Origin: Leclercia pneumoniae | Lineage (GTDB): Bacteria; Pseudomonadota; Gammaproteobacteria; Enterobacterales; Enterobacteriaceae | Length of the DNA: 64,000 nt | Direction of reading: 5' to 3' | NCBI RefSeq assembly: GCF_017348915.1 | Contig: NZ_CP071383.1 | Coordinates: forward strand, 2,976,001 to 3,040,000 | Shown here: positions 23,237-32,296 of the stretch, in pieces | Layout of the letters: each line of letters starts with the position of its first letter | How positions within the stretch are numbered: position 1 is the first letter of the stretch | Translations under genes and position numbers: made by a program | The notes under the pieces: generated by a model | What the model was told of the DNA's origin: nothing | Database searches by the model: none | Seen by the model: the letters and a program-made list of their open reading frames with translations, nothing else

Positions 23237-23573
23237 GGCTTTACCTCAACTTCACATATAAAAATTAAAAAATTCGTGCAAATTCCCAACTGGTCATGAC
23301 ATCGTTCAAAAACTTTTGTCTTAACTACCCAGTATCAGGTATCCTGTGCCGGCCTGAAAAGGCCCTGGACGATAATCGTAAATTCGTCAAGTTTAAGCAC
23401 ATTATGCCATTGCCGGAAAAATGCGCAAAATGGCATAAAATCTTATGTATTCCTTTCGTCATGCCAAAAAGTACTTTCGGCATGATGTTAATCATAAATG
23501 TCAGCGGATTCTTGCGCTACGCTACGATTCTCACTGACGTTTTTTTAGCCACGTATCAATAATAGGTACTTCC
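23237..23573 (+). promoter_or_regulatory. ackA promoter/leader region with two inverted repeats
   Basis: The 337 bases between divergent yfbV and ackA hold no gene I would support. TTGTCT (23316) and TATCCT (23340) with an 18-base spacer form a weak sigma-70-like promoter facing ackA. Downstream lie an inverted repeat ATGCCATT (23404) / AATGGCAT (23429) and a hairpin at 23460-23484 (CATGCC...GGCATG with an AAA/TTT inner stem). Both share the word TGCCA/TGGCA and would fall in the leader RNA. Confidence 0.5.
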
Positions 23574-24776
23574 ATGTCGAGTAAGTTAGTACTGGTTCTG
23601 AACTGCGGTAGCTCCTCACTGAAATTCGCCATCATCGATGCGCTCAACGGTGACGAGTACCTCTCTGGTTTGGCCGAATGTTTCCATCTGCCTGAAGCGC
23701 GTATCAAGTGGAAGATGGACGGCAGCAAACAAGAAGCGGCTTTAGGTGCAGGCGCCGCTCACAGTGAAGCGCTGAACTTTATCGTTAACACTATTCTGGC
23801 ACAAAAACCAGAACTGTCTGCTCAGCTGACCGCAATCGGTCACCGTATCGTCCACGGCGGCGAAAAATATACCAGCTCTGTTGTGATCGACGACTCTGTC
23901 ATCCAGGGCATCAAAGACTCCGCCTCTTTCGCGCCGCTGCATAACCCGGCTCACCTGATCGGTATCGCTGAAGCACTGAAATCCTTCCCGCAGCTGAAAG
24001 ACAAAAACGTGGCTGTATTTGACACGGCGTTCCATCAGACCATGCCGGAAGAGTCTTACCTGTATGCCCTGCCGTACAAACTGTACAAAGAGCATGGCGT
24101 ACGTCGTTACGGCGCACACGGCACCAGCCACTTCTATGTTACCCAGGAAGCGGCAAAAGTCCTGAACAAGCCGGTAGAAGAAGTGAACATCATCACTTGC
24201 CACCTGGGTAACGGCGGTTCTGTTTCTGCTATCCGTAACGGTAAATGTGTTGATACCTCCATGGGTCTGACCCCGCTGGAAGGTCTGGTGATGGGTACCC
24301 GTTCTGGTGACATCGACCCGGCGATTATCTTCCACCTGCACGACACCCTGGGCATGAGCGTTGATGACATCAACAAAATGCTGACCAAAGAGTCTGGCCT
24401 GCTGGGTCTGACCGAAGTCACCAGCGACTGCCGTTATGTTGAAGATAACTACGAAGCCAAAGAAGATGCTAAACGTGCCATGGACGTTTACTGCCACCGT
24501 CTGGCGAAATACATCGGTTCTTACACTGCACTGATGGACGGTCGTCTGGACGCGGTTATCTTCACCGGTGGTATCGGTGAAAACGCAGCAATGGTTCGTG
24601 AACTGTCCCTGGGTAAACTGGGCGTTCTGGGATTCGAAGTTGATCACGAGCGTAACCTGGCTGCCCGCTTCGGCAAGTCTGGCTTCATCAACAAAGAAGG
24701 CACCCGCCCTGCTATCGTTATCCCAACTAACGAAGAGCTGGTCATCGCGCAAGACGCGAACCGTCTGACTGCCTGA
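23574..24776 (+). CDS. ackA: Acetate kinase
   Basis: AckA interconverts acetyl phosphate plus ADP and acetate plus ATP, the last step of overflow and fermentative acetate production. The product has 400 residues. [14 protein letters not shown] near residue 7 is the first acetokinase signature, and [14 protein letters not shown] is the second. [13 protein letters not shown] and [14 protein letters not shown] complete the ASKHA-fold nucleotide site. Codon use is strongly biased, as for a highly expressed gene. It is followed by pta after 77 bases that hold a strong hairpin. Confidence 0.98.
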   Translation: MSSKLVLVLNCGSSSLKFAIIDALNGDEYLSGLAECFHLPEARIKWKMDGSKQEAALGAGAAHSEALNFIVNTILAQKPELSAQLTAIGHRIVHGGEKYTSSVVIDDSVIQGIKDSASFAPLHNPAHLIGIAEALKSFPQLKDKNVAVFDTAFHQTMPEESYLYALPYKLYKEHGVRRYGAHGTSHFYVTQEAAKVLNKPVEEVNIITCHLGNGGSVSAIRNGKCVDTSMGLTPLEGLVMGTRSGDIDPAIIFHLHDTLGMSVDDINKMLTKESGLLGLTEVTSDCRYVEDNYEAKEDAKRAMDVYCHRLAKYIGSYTALMDGRLDAVIFTGGIGENAAMVRELSLGKLGVLGFEVDHERNLAARFGKSGFINKEGTRPAIVIPTNEELVIAQDANRLTA

Positions 24777-24781
24777 TTCCA

Positions 24782-24804
24782 CACCGCCAGCCTAGCTGGC
24801 GGTG
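24782..24804 (+). other. Hairpin between ackA and pta
   Basis: CACCGCCAGC and GCTGGCGGTG pair perfectly around CTA, followed by CTGTTTTG. A second small stem (CCGCCTGACTTCGGCGG) follows at about 24818. The T run is short, so this may be a partial terminator or RNA-processing site that sets the ackA:pta ratio. Confidence 0.55.
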
Positions 24805-24853
24805 CTGTTTTGAAACCCGCCTGACTTCGGCGGTAGCCAAAAGAGGATAAACC

Positions 24854-26995
24854 GTGTCCCGTACAATTATGCTGATCCCTACCGGAACCAGCGTCGGCCT
24901 GACCAGCGTCAGCCTCGGCGTCATCCGTGCTATGGAACGCAAAGGCGTTCGTCTGAGCGTCTTTAAACCTATCGCCCAGCCACGTGCCGGTGGCGATGCG
25001 CCAGACCAGACCACCAGCATTGTTCGTAAGAACTCTAATCTGCCCGCCGCAGAGCCGCTGAAAATGTCCCACGTTGAGTCTCTGCTCTCCAGCAATCAGA
25101 AAGACGTGCTGATGGAAGAGATCATCGCTAACTATCATGCGAACGCGCAGGATGCGGAAGTGGTACTGGTTGAAGGTCTGGTCCCGACCCGCAAACACCA
25201 GTTTGCCCAGTCGCTGAACTTTGAAATCGCCAAAACGCTGAACGCCGAGATCGTCTTCGTGATGTCTCAGGGTACCGATACCCAGGAGCAGCTGAAAGAG
25301 CGTATCGAACTGACCCGCAGCAGCTTCGGCGGCGCGAAAAACACCAGCATCACCGGCGTTATCATCAACAAGCTGAACGCACCGGTTGATGAACAAGGTC
25401 GCACCCGTCCTGACCTGTCCGAAATTTTCGATGACTCTTCCAAAGCGAAAGTCGTGAAAATCGACCCGGCAAAACTGCAGGAAACCAGCCCGCTTCCAGT
25501 GCTGGGCGCGGTGCCATGGAGCTTTGATCTGATCGCGACCCGTGCCATCGACATGGCGCGTCACCTGAACGCCACCGTGATCAACGAAGGCGATATCAAT
25601 ACCCGTCGCGTGAAGTCTGTCACCTTCTGTGCGCGTAGCATTCCGCACATGCTGGAACACTTCCGTGCAGGTTCCCTGCTGGTCACCTCCGCTGACCGTC
25701 CTGACGTGCTGGTTGCTGCCTGCCTGGCCGCAATGAACGGCGTTGAAATCGGCGCTATCCTGCTGACCGGTGCTTACGAGATGGACCCACGCGTGAGCAA
25801 ACTGTGCGAGCGTGCCTTTGCGACTGGCCTGCCGGTATTCATGGTGAACACCAATACCTGGCAGACCTCTCTGAGCCTGCAGAGCTTCAACCTCGAAGTG
25901 CCGGTTGATGACCACGAGCGTATCGAGAAAGTTCAGGAATACGTGGCAGGTTACGTGAACGCAGACTGGATCGAATCCCTGACTGCGACCTCCGAGCGCA
26001 GCCGCCGTCTGTCTCCTCCAGCCTTCCGCTATCAGCTCACCGAGCTGGCGCGTAAAGCGGGTAAACGCGTTGTTCTGCCAGAAGGCGACGAACCACGTAC
26101 CGTTAAAGCAGCCGCCATCTGTGCAGAGCGCGGTATCGCGACCTGTGTGCTGCTGGGTAACCCGGACGAGATCACCCGCGTAGCGGCATCTCAGGGCGTT
26201 GAACTGGGCGCGGGCATCGAAATCGTTGACCCGGAAGTGGTACGTGAAAGCTACGTTGCACGTCTGGTTGAGCTGCGTAAGAGCAAAGGCATGACCGAAG
26301 CCGTTGCGCGCGAACAGCTGGAAGACAACGTGGTTCTCGGTACCCTGATGCTGGAACAGGACGAAGTTGACGGTCTGGTTTCTGGTGCTGTTCACACCAC
26401 CGCGAACACCATCCGTCCACCGCTGCAGCTGATCAAAACCGCCCCAGGTAGCTCTCTGGTCTCTTCCGTGTTCTTCATGCTGCTGCCTGAACAGGTTTAC
26501 GTTTACGGCGACTGTGCGATCAACCCGGATCCAACCGCAGAGCAGCTGGCTGAAATCGCTATCCAGTCCGCAGACTCCGCTATTGCCTTCGGTATCGAAC
26601 CGCGCGTAGCCATGCTCTCCTACTCCACCGGCACCTCTGGTGCAGGTAGCGACGTAGAGAAAGTACGTGAAGCGACCCGTATTGCGCAGGAAAAACGTCC
26701 AGATCTGATGATCGACGGCCCGCTGCAGTACGATGCCGCCGTGATGGCAGACGTGGCGAAATCCAAAGCACCGAACTCGCCGGTTGCAGGTCGCGCTACC
26801 GTGTTCATCTTCCCGGATCTGAACACCGGTAACACCACCTACAAAGCGGTACAGCGTTCTGCAGACCTGATCTCTATCGGGCCAATGCTGCAGGGTATGC
26901 GCAAGCCGGTGAATGACCTGTCTCGTGGCGCGCTGGTAGACGACATCGTCTACACCATCGCCCTGACCGCGATCCAGTCTTCACAGCAGCAGTAA
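24854..26995 (+). CDS. pta: Phosphate acetyltransferase
   Basis: Pta converts acetyl-CoA and phosphate to acetyl phosphate, feeding AckA and supplying the phosphodonor acetyl phosphate. The long enterobacterial form of 713 residues is present. The N-terminal domain ([18 protein letters not shown]) has a P-loop-like fold, the DRTGG domain lies at about 220-330, and the C-terminal catalytic PTA_PTB domain spans about 390-713. Catalytic-domain marks include [14 protein letters not shown] and [20 protein letters not shown] lies about nine bases before the start. Confidence 0.98.
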   Translation: MSRTIMLIPTGTSVGLTSVSLGVIRAMERKGVRLSVFKPIAQPRAGGDAPDQTTSIVRKNSNLPAAEPLKMSHVESLLSSNQKDVLMEEIIANYHANAQDAEVVLVEGLVPTRKHQFAQSLNFEIAKTLNAEIVFVMSQGTDTQEQLKERIELTRSSFGGAKNTSITGVIINKLNAPVDEQGRTRPDLSEIFDDSSKAKVVKIDPAKLQETSPLPVLGAVPWSFDLIATRAIDMARHLNATVINEGDINTRRVKSVTFCARSIPHMLEHFRAGSLLVTSADRPDVLVAACLAAMNGVEIGAILLTGAYEMDPRVSKLCERAFATGLPVFMVNTNTWQTSLSLQSFNLEVPVDDHERIEKVQEYVAGYVNADWIESLTATSERSRRLSPPAFRYQLTELARKAGKRVVLPEGDEPRTVKAAAICAERGIATCVLLGNPDEITRVAASQGVELGAGIEIVDPEVVRESYVARLVELRKSKGMTEAVAREQLEDNVVLGTLMLEQDEVDGLVSGAVHTTANTIRPPLQLIKTAPGSSLVSSVFFMLLPEQVYVYGDCAINPDPTAEQLAEIAIQSADSAIAFGIEPRVAMLSYSTGTSGAGSDVEKVREATRIAQEKRPDLMIDGPLQYDAAVMADVAKSKAPNSPVAGRATVFIFPDLNTGNTTYKAVQRSADLISIGPMLQGMRKPVNDLSRGALVDDIVYTIALTAIQSSQQQ

Positions 26996-27009
26996 CTTTT
27001 AGCTGCATT

Positions 27010-27036
27010 AAAAAGGCGACCCGATGGTCGCCTTTT
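27010..27036. terminator. Bidirectional terminator between pta and the transketolase locus
   Basis: AAAGGCGACC and GGTCGCCTTT pair around CGAT, with T runs on the plus strand and A runs before it. It ends pta and, on the other strand, the PTS/transketolase operon, whose last stop is at 27041. Confidence 0.88.
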
Positions 27037-27040
27037 TTAT

Positions 27041-27994
27041 TTACAGCAGTTCTCTTGCCGCCGACACAATGTCGTGCGCCGTCAGGCCGTACTCGCGTTG
27101 CAGGAAGTCCTGCGTGCCCACCTGGCCGTAGCGTTCTTTTACCCCCACCCGCCGCATCGGCACCGGGCACGTTTCGACTAACACTTCAGCCACCGCCGAC
27201 CCCAGGCCATTGTGAATACTGTGATTTTCACAGGTAACGATACGTCCGGTTTTCTCGGCATAATTTTTCACCAGCATCCGGTCGATAGGCTTCAGGGTGA
27301 ACATATCGATCACCGCCGCGCTGACGCCCTCCTGTTCAAGCTGCCGCGCCGCCTCCAGCGCCTCTGCGACCATGATGCCGTTAGCTATCAGGGTAATATC
27401 GTCTCCTTCGCGTAGCACGTTGCCCTTGCCGAGGGTAAAGGTCGAGCCCGGGGCGTAGATGCTCGGGGCTTGCTTACGGATAGTTCGCACCCAGTAAAAG
27501 CCCTCAAGGTCAATCAACTGGCGCAGGACATCCTCAAACATGACCGCGTCGGTCACTTCCAGTACCACCGAATGAGCCAGCCCGCGCACAATGCCCATAT
27601 CTTCAAACGACATATGCGTACCGCCGTTGTGACAAGCGGTAACGCCCGCATCCGAGGCGATGACCTTCACGTTGTTACGCTGATAATCCAGCGACATAAA
27701 CAGCTGGTCGAAGCAGCGGCGGCTGGCGAAGGCGGTAAAGGTGTGCACAAACGGCTTACGCCCGGTCAGCGACAGCCCCGCTGCGGTACCGATAACGTTG
27801 GCCTCCATGATCCCGCAGTTGATGACGTGCTGGGGATAATCGCGCGCCACGCCGTCCATCGCCATGGAGCTCATCAGATCCGCTTCAAGGGCGATAATTT
27901 CACTCCCCGCTTCAATCTGGCTTGCGACGAATCCGGCATAGACTTTGCGCATCTCGACGGCATCTTTTTGTCCTGTGGGTGCAAGCTTAATCAT
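27041..27994 (-). CDS. Transketolase-like C-terminal subunit
   Basis: The 317-residue product corresponds to the pyrimidine-binding and C-terminal domains of transketolase, encoded separately. E64 in GIMEANVIG matches the catalytic glutamate that activates thiamine diphosphate. H127 in NGGTHMSFEDMG matches the transketolase active-site histidine loop. The start at 27994 is preferred because CTGGAGG lies six bases upstream; longer readings have no such site. It overlaps its partner by eight bases, consistent with an obligate two-subunit enzyme. Salmonella has the same arrangement after pta (STM2340-STM2341 from memory). Two-subunit transketolases such as apulose-4-phosphate transketolase AptAB are relatives to consider. 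The exact ketose donor is unknown. Confidence 0.88.
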   Translation of the reverse strand: MIKLAPTGQKDAVEMRKVYAGFVASQIEAGSEIIALEADLMSSMAMDGVARDYPQHVINCGIMEANVIGTAAGLSLTGRKPFVHTFTAFASRRCFDQLFMSLDYQRNNVKVIASDAGVTACHNGGTHMSFEDMGIVRGLAHSVVLEVTDAVMFEDVLRQLIDLEGFYWVRTIRKQAPSIYAPGSTFTLGKGNVLREGDDITLIANGIMVAEALEAARQLEQEGVSAAVIDMFTLKPIDRMLVKNYAEKTGRIVTCENHSIHNGLGSAVAEVLVETCPVPMRRVGVKERYGQVGTQDFLQREYGLTAHDIVSAARELL

Positions 27995-28817
27995 GGTTGG
28001 CCTCCAGCTGGCGAATCGTCTCGGTAAGGGCGGCTTTAACGTCATCAGTCAGTCGCAAATGGTGGGAGTTACTGAGCTGCTCCAGATACGGCACCCCCTG
28101 CCCTTTTATGCTGTCCAGGATCACGACCAGCGGTCGCGCATCCGCTTCAGGGATGAGCGATGTCACCTCAAGCAGCCCCGGAATGTCGTCCCCTTTGACC
28201 TTAACCACGTCATAGCCAAAGGCGCGGAATTTTCCTTCCAGGTCGAAGGCGCAGATGATCTCATCCAGCTCACCGTCCAGCTGTTGTTTATTCCAGTCCA
28301 CGAAGACCGTCAGGTTATTCAGGCGATGGTGAGCGATAAACTGAAACGCCTCCCAGCACTGCCCTTCGTTCAACTCTCCGTCGCCCACGATGCAGAAGAC
28401 GCGATTCGCGCGCCCCGCCAGTTTGTGCGACAGCGCCATACCGCCAGCAATGGAGATCCCCTGCCCCAGCGAGCCCGTGGTGGCATCCACGCCACGCGTT
28501 TTTAGCCTGTCCGGATGGCTTGGCAGCCGCGTTCCGTTCTGGTTCAGGGTGCTGAGTTCTTCAATCGGGAAGTAGCCTTTGATTGCAAGGGTGCTGTAGA
28601 GCGCCGGGCCCGCATGGCCTTTGGATAACACAAAATAGTCACGCTCAGGCCAGTCGGGATCGGCAGGATCAATCTTCATTACCGCGCCGTACAGCACCGC
28701 CAGCGTCTCTACCACCGACATACTGCCACCATAGTGCCCGAACCCCAGTTGGGTGAGCGATTTCAGGGTGGCAATACGGATTTCGCGTGCCAGTTGGGTC
28801 ACTTCATTAACATTCAT
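27987..28817 (-). CDS. Transketolase-like N-terminal subunit
   Basis: The 276-residue product is the thiamine diphosphate-binding half of transketolase. SKGHAGPALYSTL (65-77), DATTGSLGQGISIA (111-124) and the VGDGELNEGQCWEAFQF stretch with GDG at 145-147 and NKQQ near 176 form the TPP/Mg2+ site. Together with the next gene it would make one full transketolase of about 590 residues, shorter than TktA (663). It overlaps the EIIC stop by four bases (ATGA). Its place in a PTS operon points to breakdown of a sugar phosphate rather than general pentose phosphate metabolism. Confidence 0.9.
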   Translation of the reverse strand: MNVNEVTQLAREIRIATLKSLTQLGFGHYGGSMSVVETLAVLYGAVMKIDPADPDWPERDYFVLSKGHAGPALYSTLAIKGYFPIEELSTLNQNGTRLPSHPDRLKTRGVDATTGSLGQGISIAGGMALSHKLAGRANRVFCIVGDGELNEGQCWEAFQFIAHHRLNNLTVFVDWNKQQLDGELDEIICAFDLEGKFRAFGYDVVKVKGDDIPGLLEVTSLIPEADARPLVVILDSIKGQGVPYLEQLSNSHHLRLTDDVKAALTETIRQLEANHD

Positions 28818-30205
28818 GATTTGGCTCCGGTATTTTCTTGCGCGCTATTACCCGCACTTTTGTTTTTAGCGAAGAGGTTCCAGGCCACCAGCAGCGCGAA
28901 CACCGCCACAACCAGACCCGTAATAGCCATTGGCGACAGGTAGCGTGCCAGGTTACCCAGCACAATGCCGATGGCGCCAAAGTCCGCATCAGAGAAGGTG
29001 GTGTTGGCGAATCCAATCGCACCCAGCACAGGCAGCAGCAACACTGGCAGGAAGGTAATCAGTAAACCATTGGCAAAGGCGCCTATCATTGCCCCGCGAC
29101 GTCCGCCCGTGGCGTTGCCAAACACGCCTGCGGTCGCACCGGTGAAGAAGTGCGGCACGACGCCCGGCAGGATCAGCACCCAGCTAAACTGCCCGCAGAT
29201 AAAGAGTCCAACCAGACCGCCGAGGAAGCTAAACAGGAAGCCAATCAGAACGGCATTAGGGGCATACGGGTAGACCACCGGGCAGTCCAGCGCAGGACGC
29301 GCGTTGGGCACCAGTTTTTCGGAGAAGCCGGTAAAAGCCGGAACGATTTCCGCCAGAATCAGGCGCACCCCCTGCAGGATGATAAATACCCCCGCCGCGA
29401 AGGTAATGGCCATGATGATGGCGTAGACCAGATAGTTCTGTCCGCCGCTGAAGGTGGCCTCCACGTACTCACGTCCGGCACTCACCGCCATGATCAGATA
29501 GATAATCATCATGGTCAGGGAGATGGAGATAGAGCTGTCGCGCAGGAAGCTTAAATTCTTCGGCAGGTTCATCTCTTCGGTGGAGCGAGAGCCTTTGCCC
29601 ACCTTGCTGCCAATCCAGCCTGAGAGCACATAGCCGAGGGTACCGAAGTGGCCAAAGGCGATGTCATCATTACCGGTGATGCGCTTCATATAGCGCTGCG
29701 CAATGGCCGGGAAGAAGGCCATCACCAGCCCAAGGATCAACGAGCCGGTGAAGACCAGCCCCACCCCTTCAAAGCCTGCCACCGTCAGGATCACGCCAAT
29801 CATGCACGCCATATAAAACGTATGGTGCCCGGTCAGGAAGATGTATTTCAGGCGGGTAAAGCGGGCGACAATAATATTCGCCACCATACCGAAGGCCATG
29901 ATCAGAGCCGTAGAGGCGCCATATTTTTCCAGCGCAATAGAGACGATTGCTTCGTTATTCGGAATGATGCCCTGAATATTAAAGGCATGTTCAAACATAC
30001 CGCCTAACGGATTAAGCGATCCCACCAGCACGGTGGCTCCGCCACCCAGCACAATAAAACCCAGAATGGTTTTAATCGTGCCTTTCACCACATCCGAAAA
30101 CCCTTTTTTCTGCGCCACCAGGCCGATTAATGCAATTAAGCCCACCAGCACCGAGGGTACTTTTAAAATATCAACAACGAAGTTCAGCGATTCAAGGATA
30201 AACAT
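28814..30205 (-). CDS. PTS EIIC component, UlaA/SgaT family
   Basis: This is the membrane permease of a PTS of the ascorbate-type (SgaT/UlaA) family. With the start at 30205, which has GAGGTGG immediately upstream, it has 463 residues and about ten hydrophobic segments. KFVP-like N-terminal features are replaced by MFILESLNFVVDILKVPSVLVGLIALIGL, and the family stretches GGGATVLVGSLNPLGGMFEHAFNIQG and GHHTFYMACMIGVIL are visible. A longer reading from 30280 adds 25 polar residues across the EIIB stop and is not favoured. The substrate cannot be inferred, and it need not be ascorbate because the ula catabolic genes are absent. Confidence 0.88.
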   Translation of the reverse strand: MFILESLNFVVDILKVPSVLVGLIALIGLVAQKKGFSDVVKGTIKTILGFIVLGGGATVLVGSLNPLGGMFEHAFNIQGIIPNNEAIVSIALEKYGASTALIMAFGMVANIIVARFTRLKYIFLTGHHTFYMACMIGVILTVAGFEGVGLVFTGSLILGLVMAFFPAIAQRYMKRITGNDDIAFGHFGTLGYVLSGWIGSKVGKGSRSTEEMNLPKNLSFLRDSSISISLTMMIIYLIMAVSAGREYVEATFSGGQNYLVYAIIMAITFAAGVFIILQGVRLILAEIVPAFTGFSEKLVPNARPALDCPVVYPYAPNAVLIGFLFSFLGGLVGLFICGQFSWVLILPGVVPHFFTGATAGVFGNATGGRRGAMIGAFANGLLITFLPVLLLPVLGAIGFANTTFSDADFGAIGIVLGNLARYLSPMAITGLVVAVFALLVAWNLFAKNKSAGNSAQENTGAKS

Positions 30206-30227
30206 ATCCACCTCGTCACAGTCAGGG

Positions 30228-30500
30228 TTAGTGTTTCGCGAACCAGGCGCTAAGCTGCGCTTCAAGTTCGTTGATATCAATGATGTTCTGGATCACCACT
30301 AGCTGGCTCTCCGGCACGCTGGCGCTGGCCGCGATATCTTTGGCCATCACGAACAGGTCGGCGGCGCCTGGGGTGGCTGAAGAGAGATCAGAATGCTCCA
30401 CCTCGGCATCGATATTGAGTTTTTTGAGGACTTTTTTAATGTTCATTTCGACCATAAAACTACTGCCCAGCCCGGAGCCGCAAATCGCCATAATTTTCAT
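30228..30500 (-). CDS. PTS EIIB component, ascorbate/lactose-like
   Basis: This is the small cytoplasmic phosphocarrier of the PTS. Its 90 residues begin MKIMAICGSGLGSSFMVEMN, where C7 in the CGSGLGSS P-loop is the phosphorylation site. It passes phosphate from EIIA to the sugar at EIIC. It sits 22 bases before the EIIC start. The order EIIA, EIIB, EIIC on separate polypeptides matches UlaCBA-type systems. Confidence 0.92.
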   Translation of the reverse strand: MKIMAICGSGLGSSFMVEMNIKKVLKKLNIDAEVEHSDLSSATPGAADLFVMAKDIAASASVPESQLVVIQNIIDINELEAQLSAWFAKH

Positions 30501-30533
30501 TGTTATGCCCTTTTTTGAGTAGAGTACGTCCCC

Positions 30534-30551
30534 ATCACGCTCGAGCGTAAT
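30534..30551. other. Near-perfect palindrome between EIIA and EIIB genes
   Basis: ATCACGCTCGAGCGTAAT is an 18-base dyad with one mismatched pair and a perfect 12-base core (ACGCTCGAGCGT). It has no loop, so it looks more like a protein-binding dyad than a terminator. It differs from the operator pair at 31103/31136. Confidence 0.45.
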
Positions 30552-30579
30552 GTGGTTAAAAACGATGTCGGAATTAAAA

Positions 30580-31023
30580 CTAGAAGCGTTCGATAATGGC
30601 TTTTATTTCCTCCCGGGTCGTTGCGACATGTAATTGCGCCATATCCTCATCGCTCGAAAATAATTCTGCCAGCGCGGAGATCATTTCGATGTGGCTATGT
30701 TTGTCTGGTGCCGCGAGCATGACGATCACATCGACCGGATCAAACTCACCTGCACCAAACGAAATCCCCTCTTTCAACTTCAGCAGCGAAAGACCTAACC
30801 CTTTTGCCCCCTCTTCCGGGCGTGCATGCGGCATTGCCAGCCCAGGCGCAAGCACATAGTAAGGGCCAAGCTTCTGGTGTTGCTCGACAATCGCCGTAAT
30901 GTATTCCGGCGCAATAACGTTCATCTCCAGCAGCGGACGCGCGCAAATTTCAAGCGCCTGCGGCCAGTTTTCCACGCTGTCCTGAAGCTGGATCGTCTGT
31001 TCAAAAATCCACTTATTGAGCAC
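30580..31023 (-). CDS. PTS EIIA component (mannitol/fructose-type)
   Basis: This protein takes phosphate from HPr. Its 147 residues fit the PTS_EIIA type-2 domain. H66 in LAPGLAMPHARPEEG is the predicted phosphorylation site, and LVMLAAPDKHSHIEMISALAELF-like residues (here VIVMLAAPDKHSHIEMI) form the conserved second half. It is the first gene of the operon, with 250 bases and two LacI-type operators between it and the divergent regulator. Confidence 0.92.
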   Translation of the reverse strand: MLNKWIFEQTIQLQDSVENWPQALEICARPLLEMNVIAPEYITAIVEQHQKLGPYYVLAPGLAMPHARPEEGAKGLGLSLLKLKEGISFGAGEFDPVDVIVMLAAPDKHSHIEMISALAELFSSDEDMAQLHVATTREEIKAIIERF

Positions 31024-31101
31024 GCTTGTTCCTCGTATCAGGGGCTAAGATGGGCAAACTTTATGCAAGCCTACCCAAATTAGCTGCGATCAGGATCACA
31101 A

Positions 31102-31115
31102 AGATAGCGCTACCA
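31102..31115. promoter_or_regulatory. LacI-type operator 1
   Basis: AGATAGCGCTACCA matches the downstream perfect palindrome (31136-31149) at 12 of 14 positions and has the central GC dyad typical of LacI-family sites. Its centre is 34 bases, about three helical turns, from that of the second site, so bound dimers would lie on the same face of the DNA. Confidence 0.7.
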
Positions 31116-31135
31116 ATCGTTAACATTCATAAATG

Positions 31136-31149
31136 TGATAGCGCTATCA
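31136..31149. promoter_or_regulatory. LacI-type operator 2 (perfect palindrome)
   Basis: TGATAGCGCTATCA is a perfect 14-base dyad. It lies 113 bases from the EIIA start and 125 bases from the start of the LacI-type regulator, in the shared divergent promoter region. The neighbouring regulator is the obvious candidate ligand. Confidence 0.78.
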
Positions 31150-31273
31150 AAATGCAATCAGCGCAGCAAATCACAACCAGAAAACGGGATTTAAGGCGTA
31201 TACTTCGAGCACAGCACGTGACGAACGATAAGAAAAACGTGTGCCAACATGTTGTAAAACAGCAGGAATCTGT

Positions 31274-32293
31274 ATGTCTCTGACCAGAAAAAGGCGAAGT
31301 ACCGGCAAAGTCACTATTGCAGACGTGGCGCAGCTGGCGGGGGTCGGTACCATGACGGTATCGCGGGCGCTGCGTACCCCTGAACAAGTGTCTGATAAAT
31401 TGCGTGAAAAGATCGACGCTGCGGTTCATGAGCTGGGCTATATGCCCAACCTGGCAGCCAGCGCGCTGGCATCGGCCTCTTCGTGGACGATCGCTATGGT
31501 GGTGCCAAACCTTGCCGAGGCGGGGTGTTCCGAAATGTTTGCCGGCCTACAGCAAGTGCTCCAGCCTGCCGGATATCAGATCATGCTGGCGGAATCACAG
31601 CACCGACTTGAGCAGGAAGAAAAATTGCTCGAGACGCTGCTGGCATCGAACATTGCCGCCGCGATTTTACTCAGCGTGGAGCACAGCGAAACGGTGCGCC
31701 ACTGGCTGCAGCATCGCTCAATTCCGGTGGTAGAGATGGGGGCGATGCGCGCCGACCCTATCGATATGAATATCGGTATTGATAACGTTGCCGCCATGTA
31801 TGAGCTCACCGAGATGGTGATTCAGCGTGGCTATCAGAATATCGGCCTGCTGTGCGCTAACCAGGAGCAGTGGATTTTCCAGCAGCATTTGCAGGGCTGG
31901 TACAAAGCGATGCTGCGTCACCACCTGGCGCCAAACCGGGTTATCAACGCGGCGCTGCCTCCCAGTTTCTCGACCGGAGCATCACAGCTGCCGGAGTTTC
32001 TCCTGGCCTGGCCAGAGCTGGATGCGCTGGTCTGCGTCTCTGATGAGCTGGCCTGCGGGGTGCTTTATGAATGCCAACGCCGGCGAATTAAAGTGCCGGA
32101 CGATCTCGCCGTTGTCGGTTTTGGCGATAGCGATGTGAGCCGCGTGTGCGTGCCGCCGTTGACCACCATGGCGGTACCGCATCGTAAAATCGGGGTTGAA
32201 GCCGGGAAAGCGTTACTGGAACGTCTGAATGACGGAGACTGGCGCGACCATAAACCTATCGCGTCCAGCCTGTGCTTGCGGGAAAGTTGCTGA
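31274..32293 (+). CDS. LacI/GntR-type repressor of the PTS/transketolase locus
   Basis: The 339-residue protein has an N-terminal LacI helix-turn-helix at residues 12-33 (KVTIADVAQLAGVGTMTVSRAL), the hinge helix (NLAASALAS) and a periplasmic-binding-protein-like sensor domain. Its sequence resembles gluconate repressor GntR more than LacI (TMTVSRALRTPEQVSDKLREKI, LGYMPN). The start at 31274 has AGGAA six bases upstream and gives the usual family length. A reading from 31241 would add 11 residues. It is divergent from the PTS operon and is likely to bind the two dyads in between, with a sugar or sugar phosphate as inducer. Confidence 0.9.
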   Translation: MSLTRKRRSTGKVTIADVAQLAGVGTMTVSRALRTPEQVSDKLREKIDAAVHELGYMPNLAASALASASSWTIAMVVPNLAEAGCSEMFAGLQQVLQPAGYQIMLAESQHRLEQEEKLLETLLASNIAAAILLSVEHSETVRHWLQHRSIPVVEMGAMRADPIDMNIGIDNVAAMYELTEMVIQRGYQNIGLLCANQEQWIFQQHLQGWYKAMLRHHLAPNRVINAALPPSFSTGASQLPEFLLAWPELDALVCVSDELACGVLYECQRRRIKVPDDLAVVGFGDSDVSRVCVPPLTTMAVPHRKIGVEAGKALLERLNDGDWRDHKPIASSLCLRESC

Positions 32294-32296
32294 GGC

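Noticed and set aside
23296..23562. An 88-codon frame upstream of ackA
   Set aside because: It spans the ackA promoter and both inverted repeats and ends 11 bases before ackA. No family was recognised and no good ribosome binding site is present; a leader peptide is possible but unsupported.
24644..26395. A long open frame (583 codons) on the minus strand opposite ackA/pta
   Set aside because: It lies wholly antisense to well-recognised, highly biased genes; its product is rich in His, Arg, Gln and Phe, as expected from complementing optimal codons, and has no family features.
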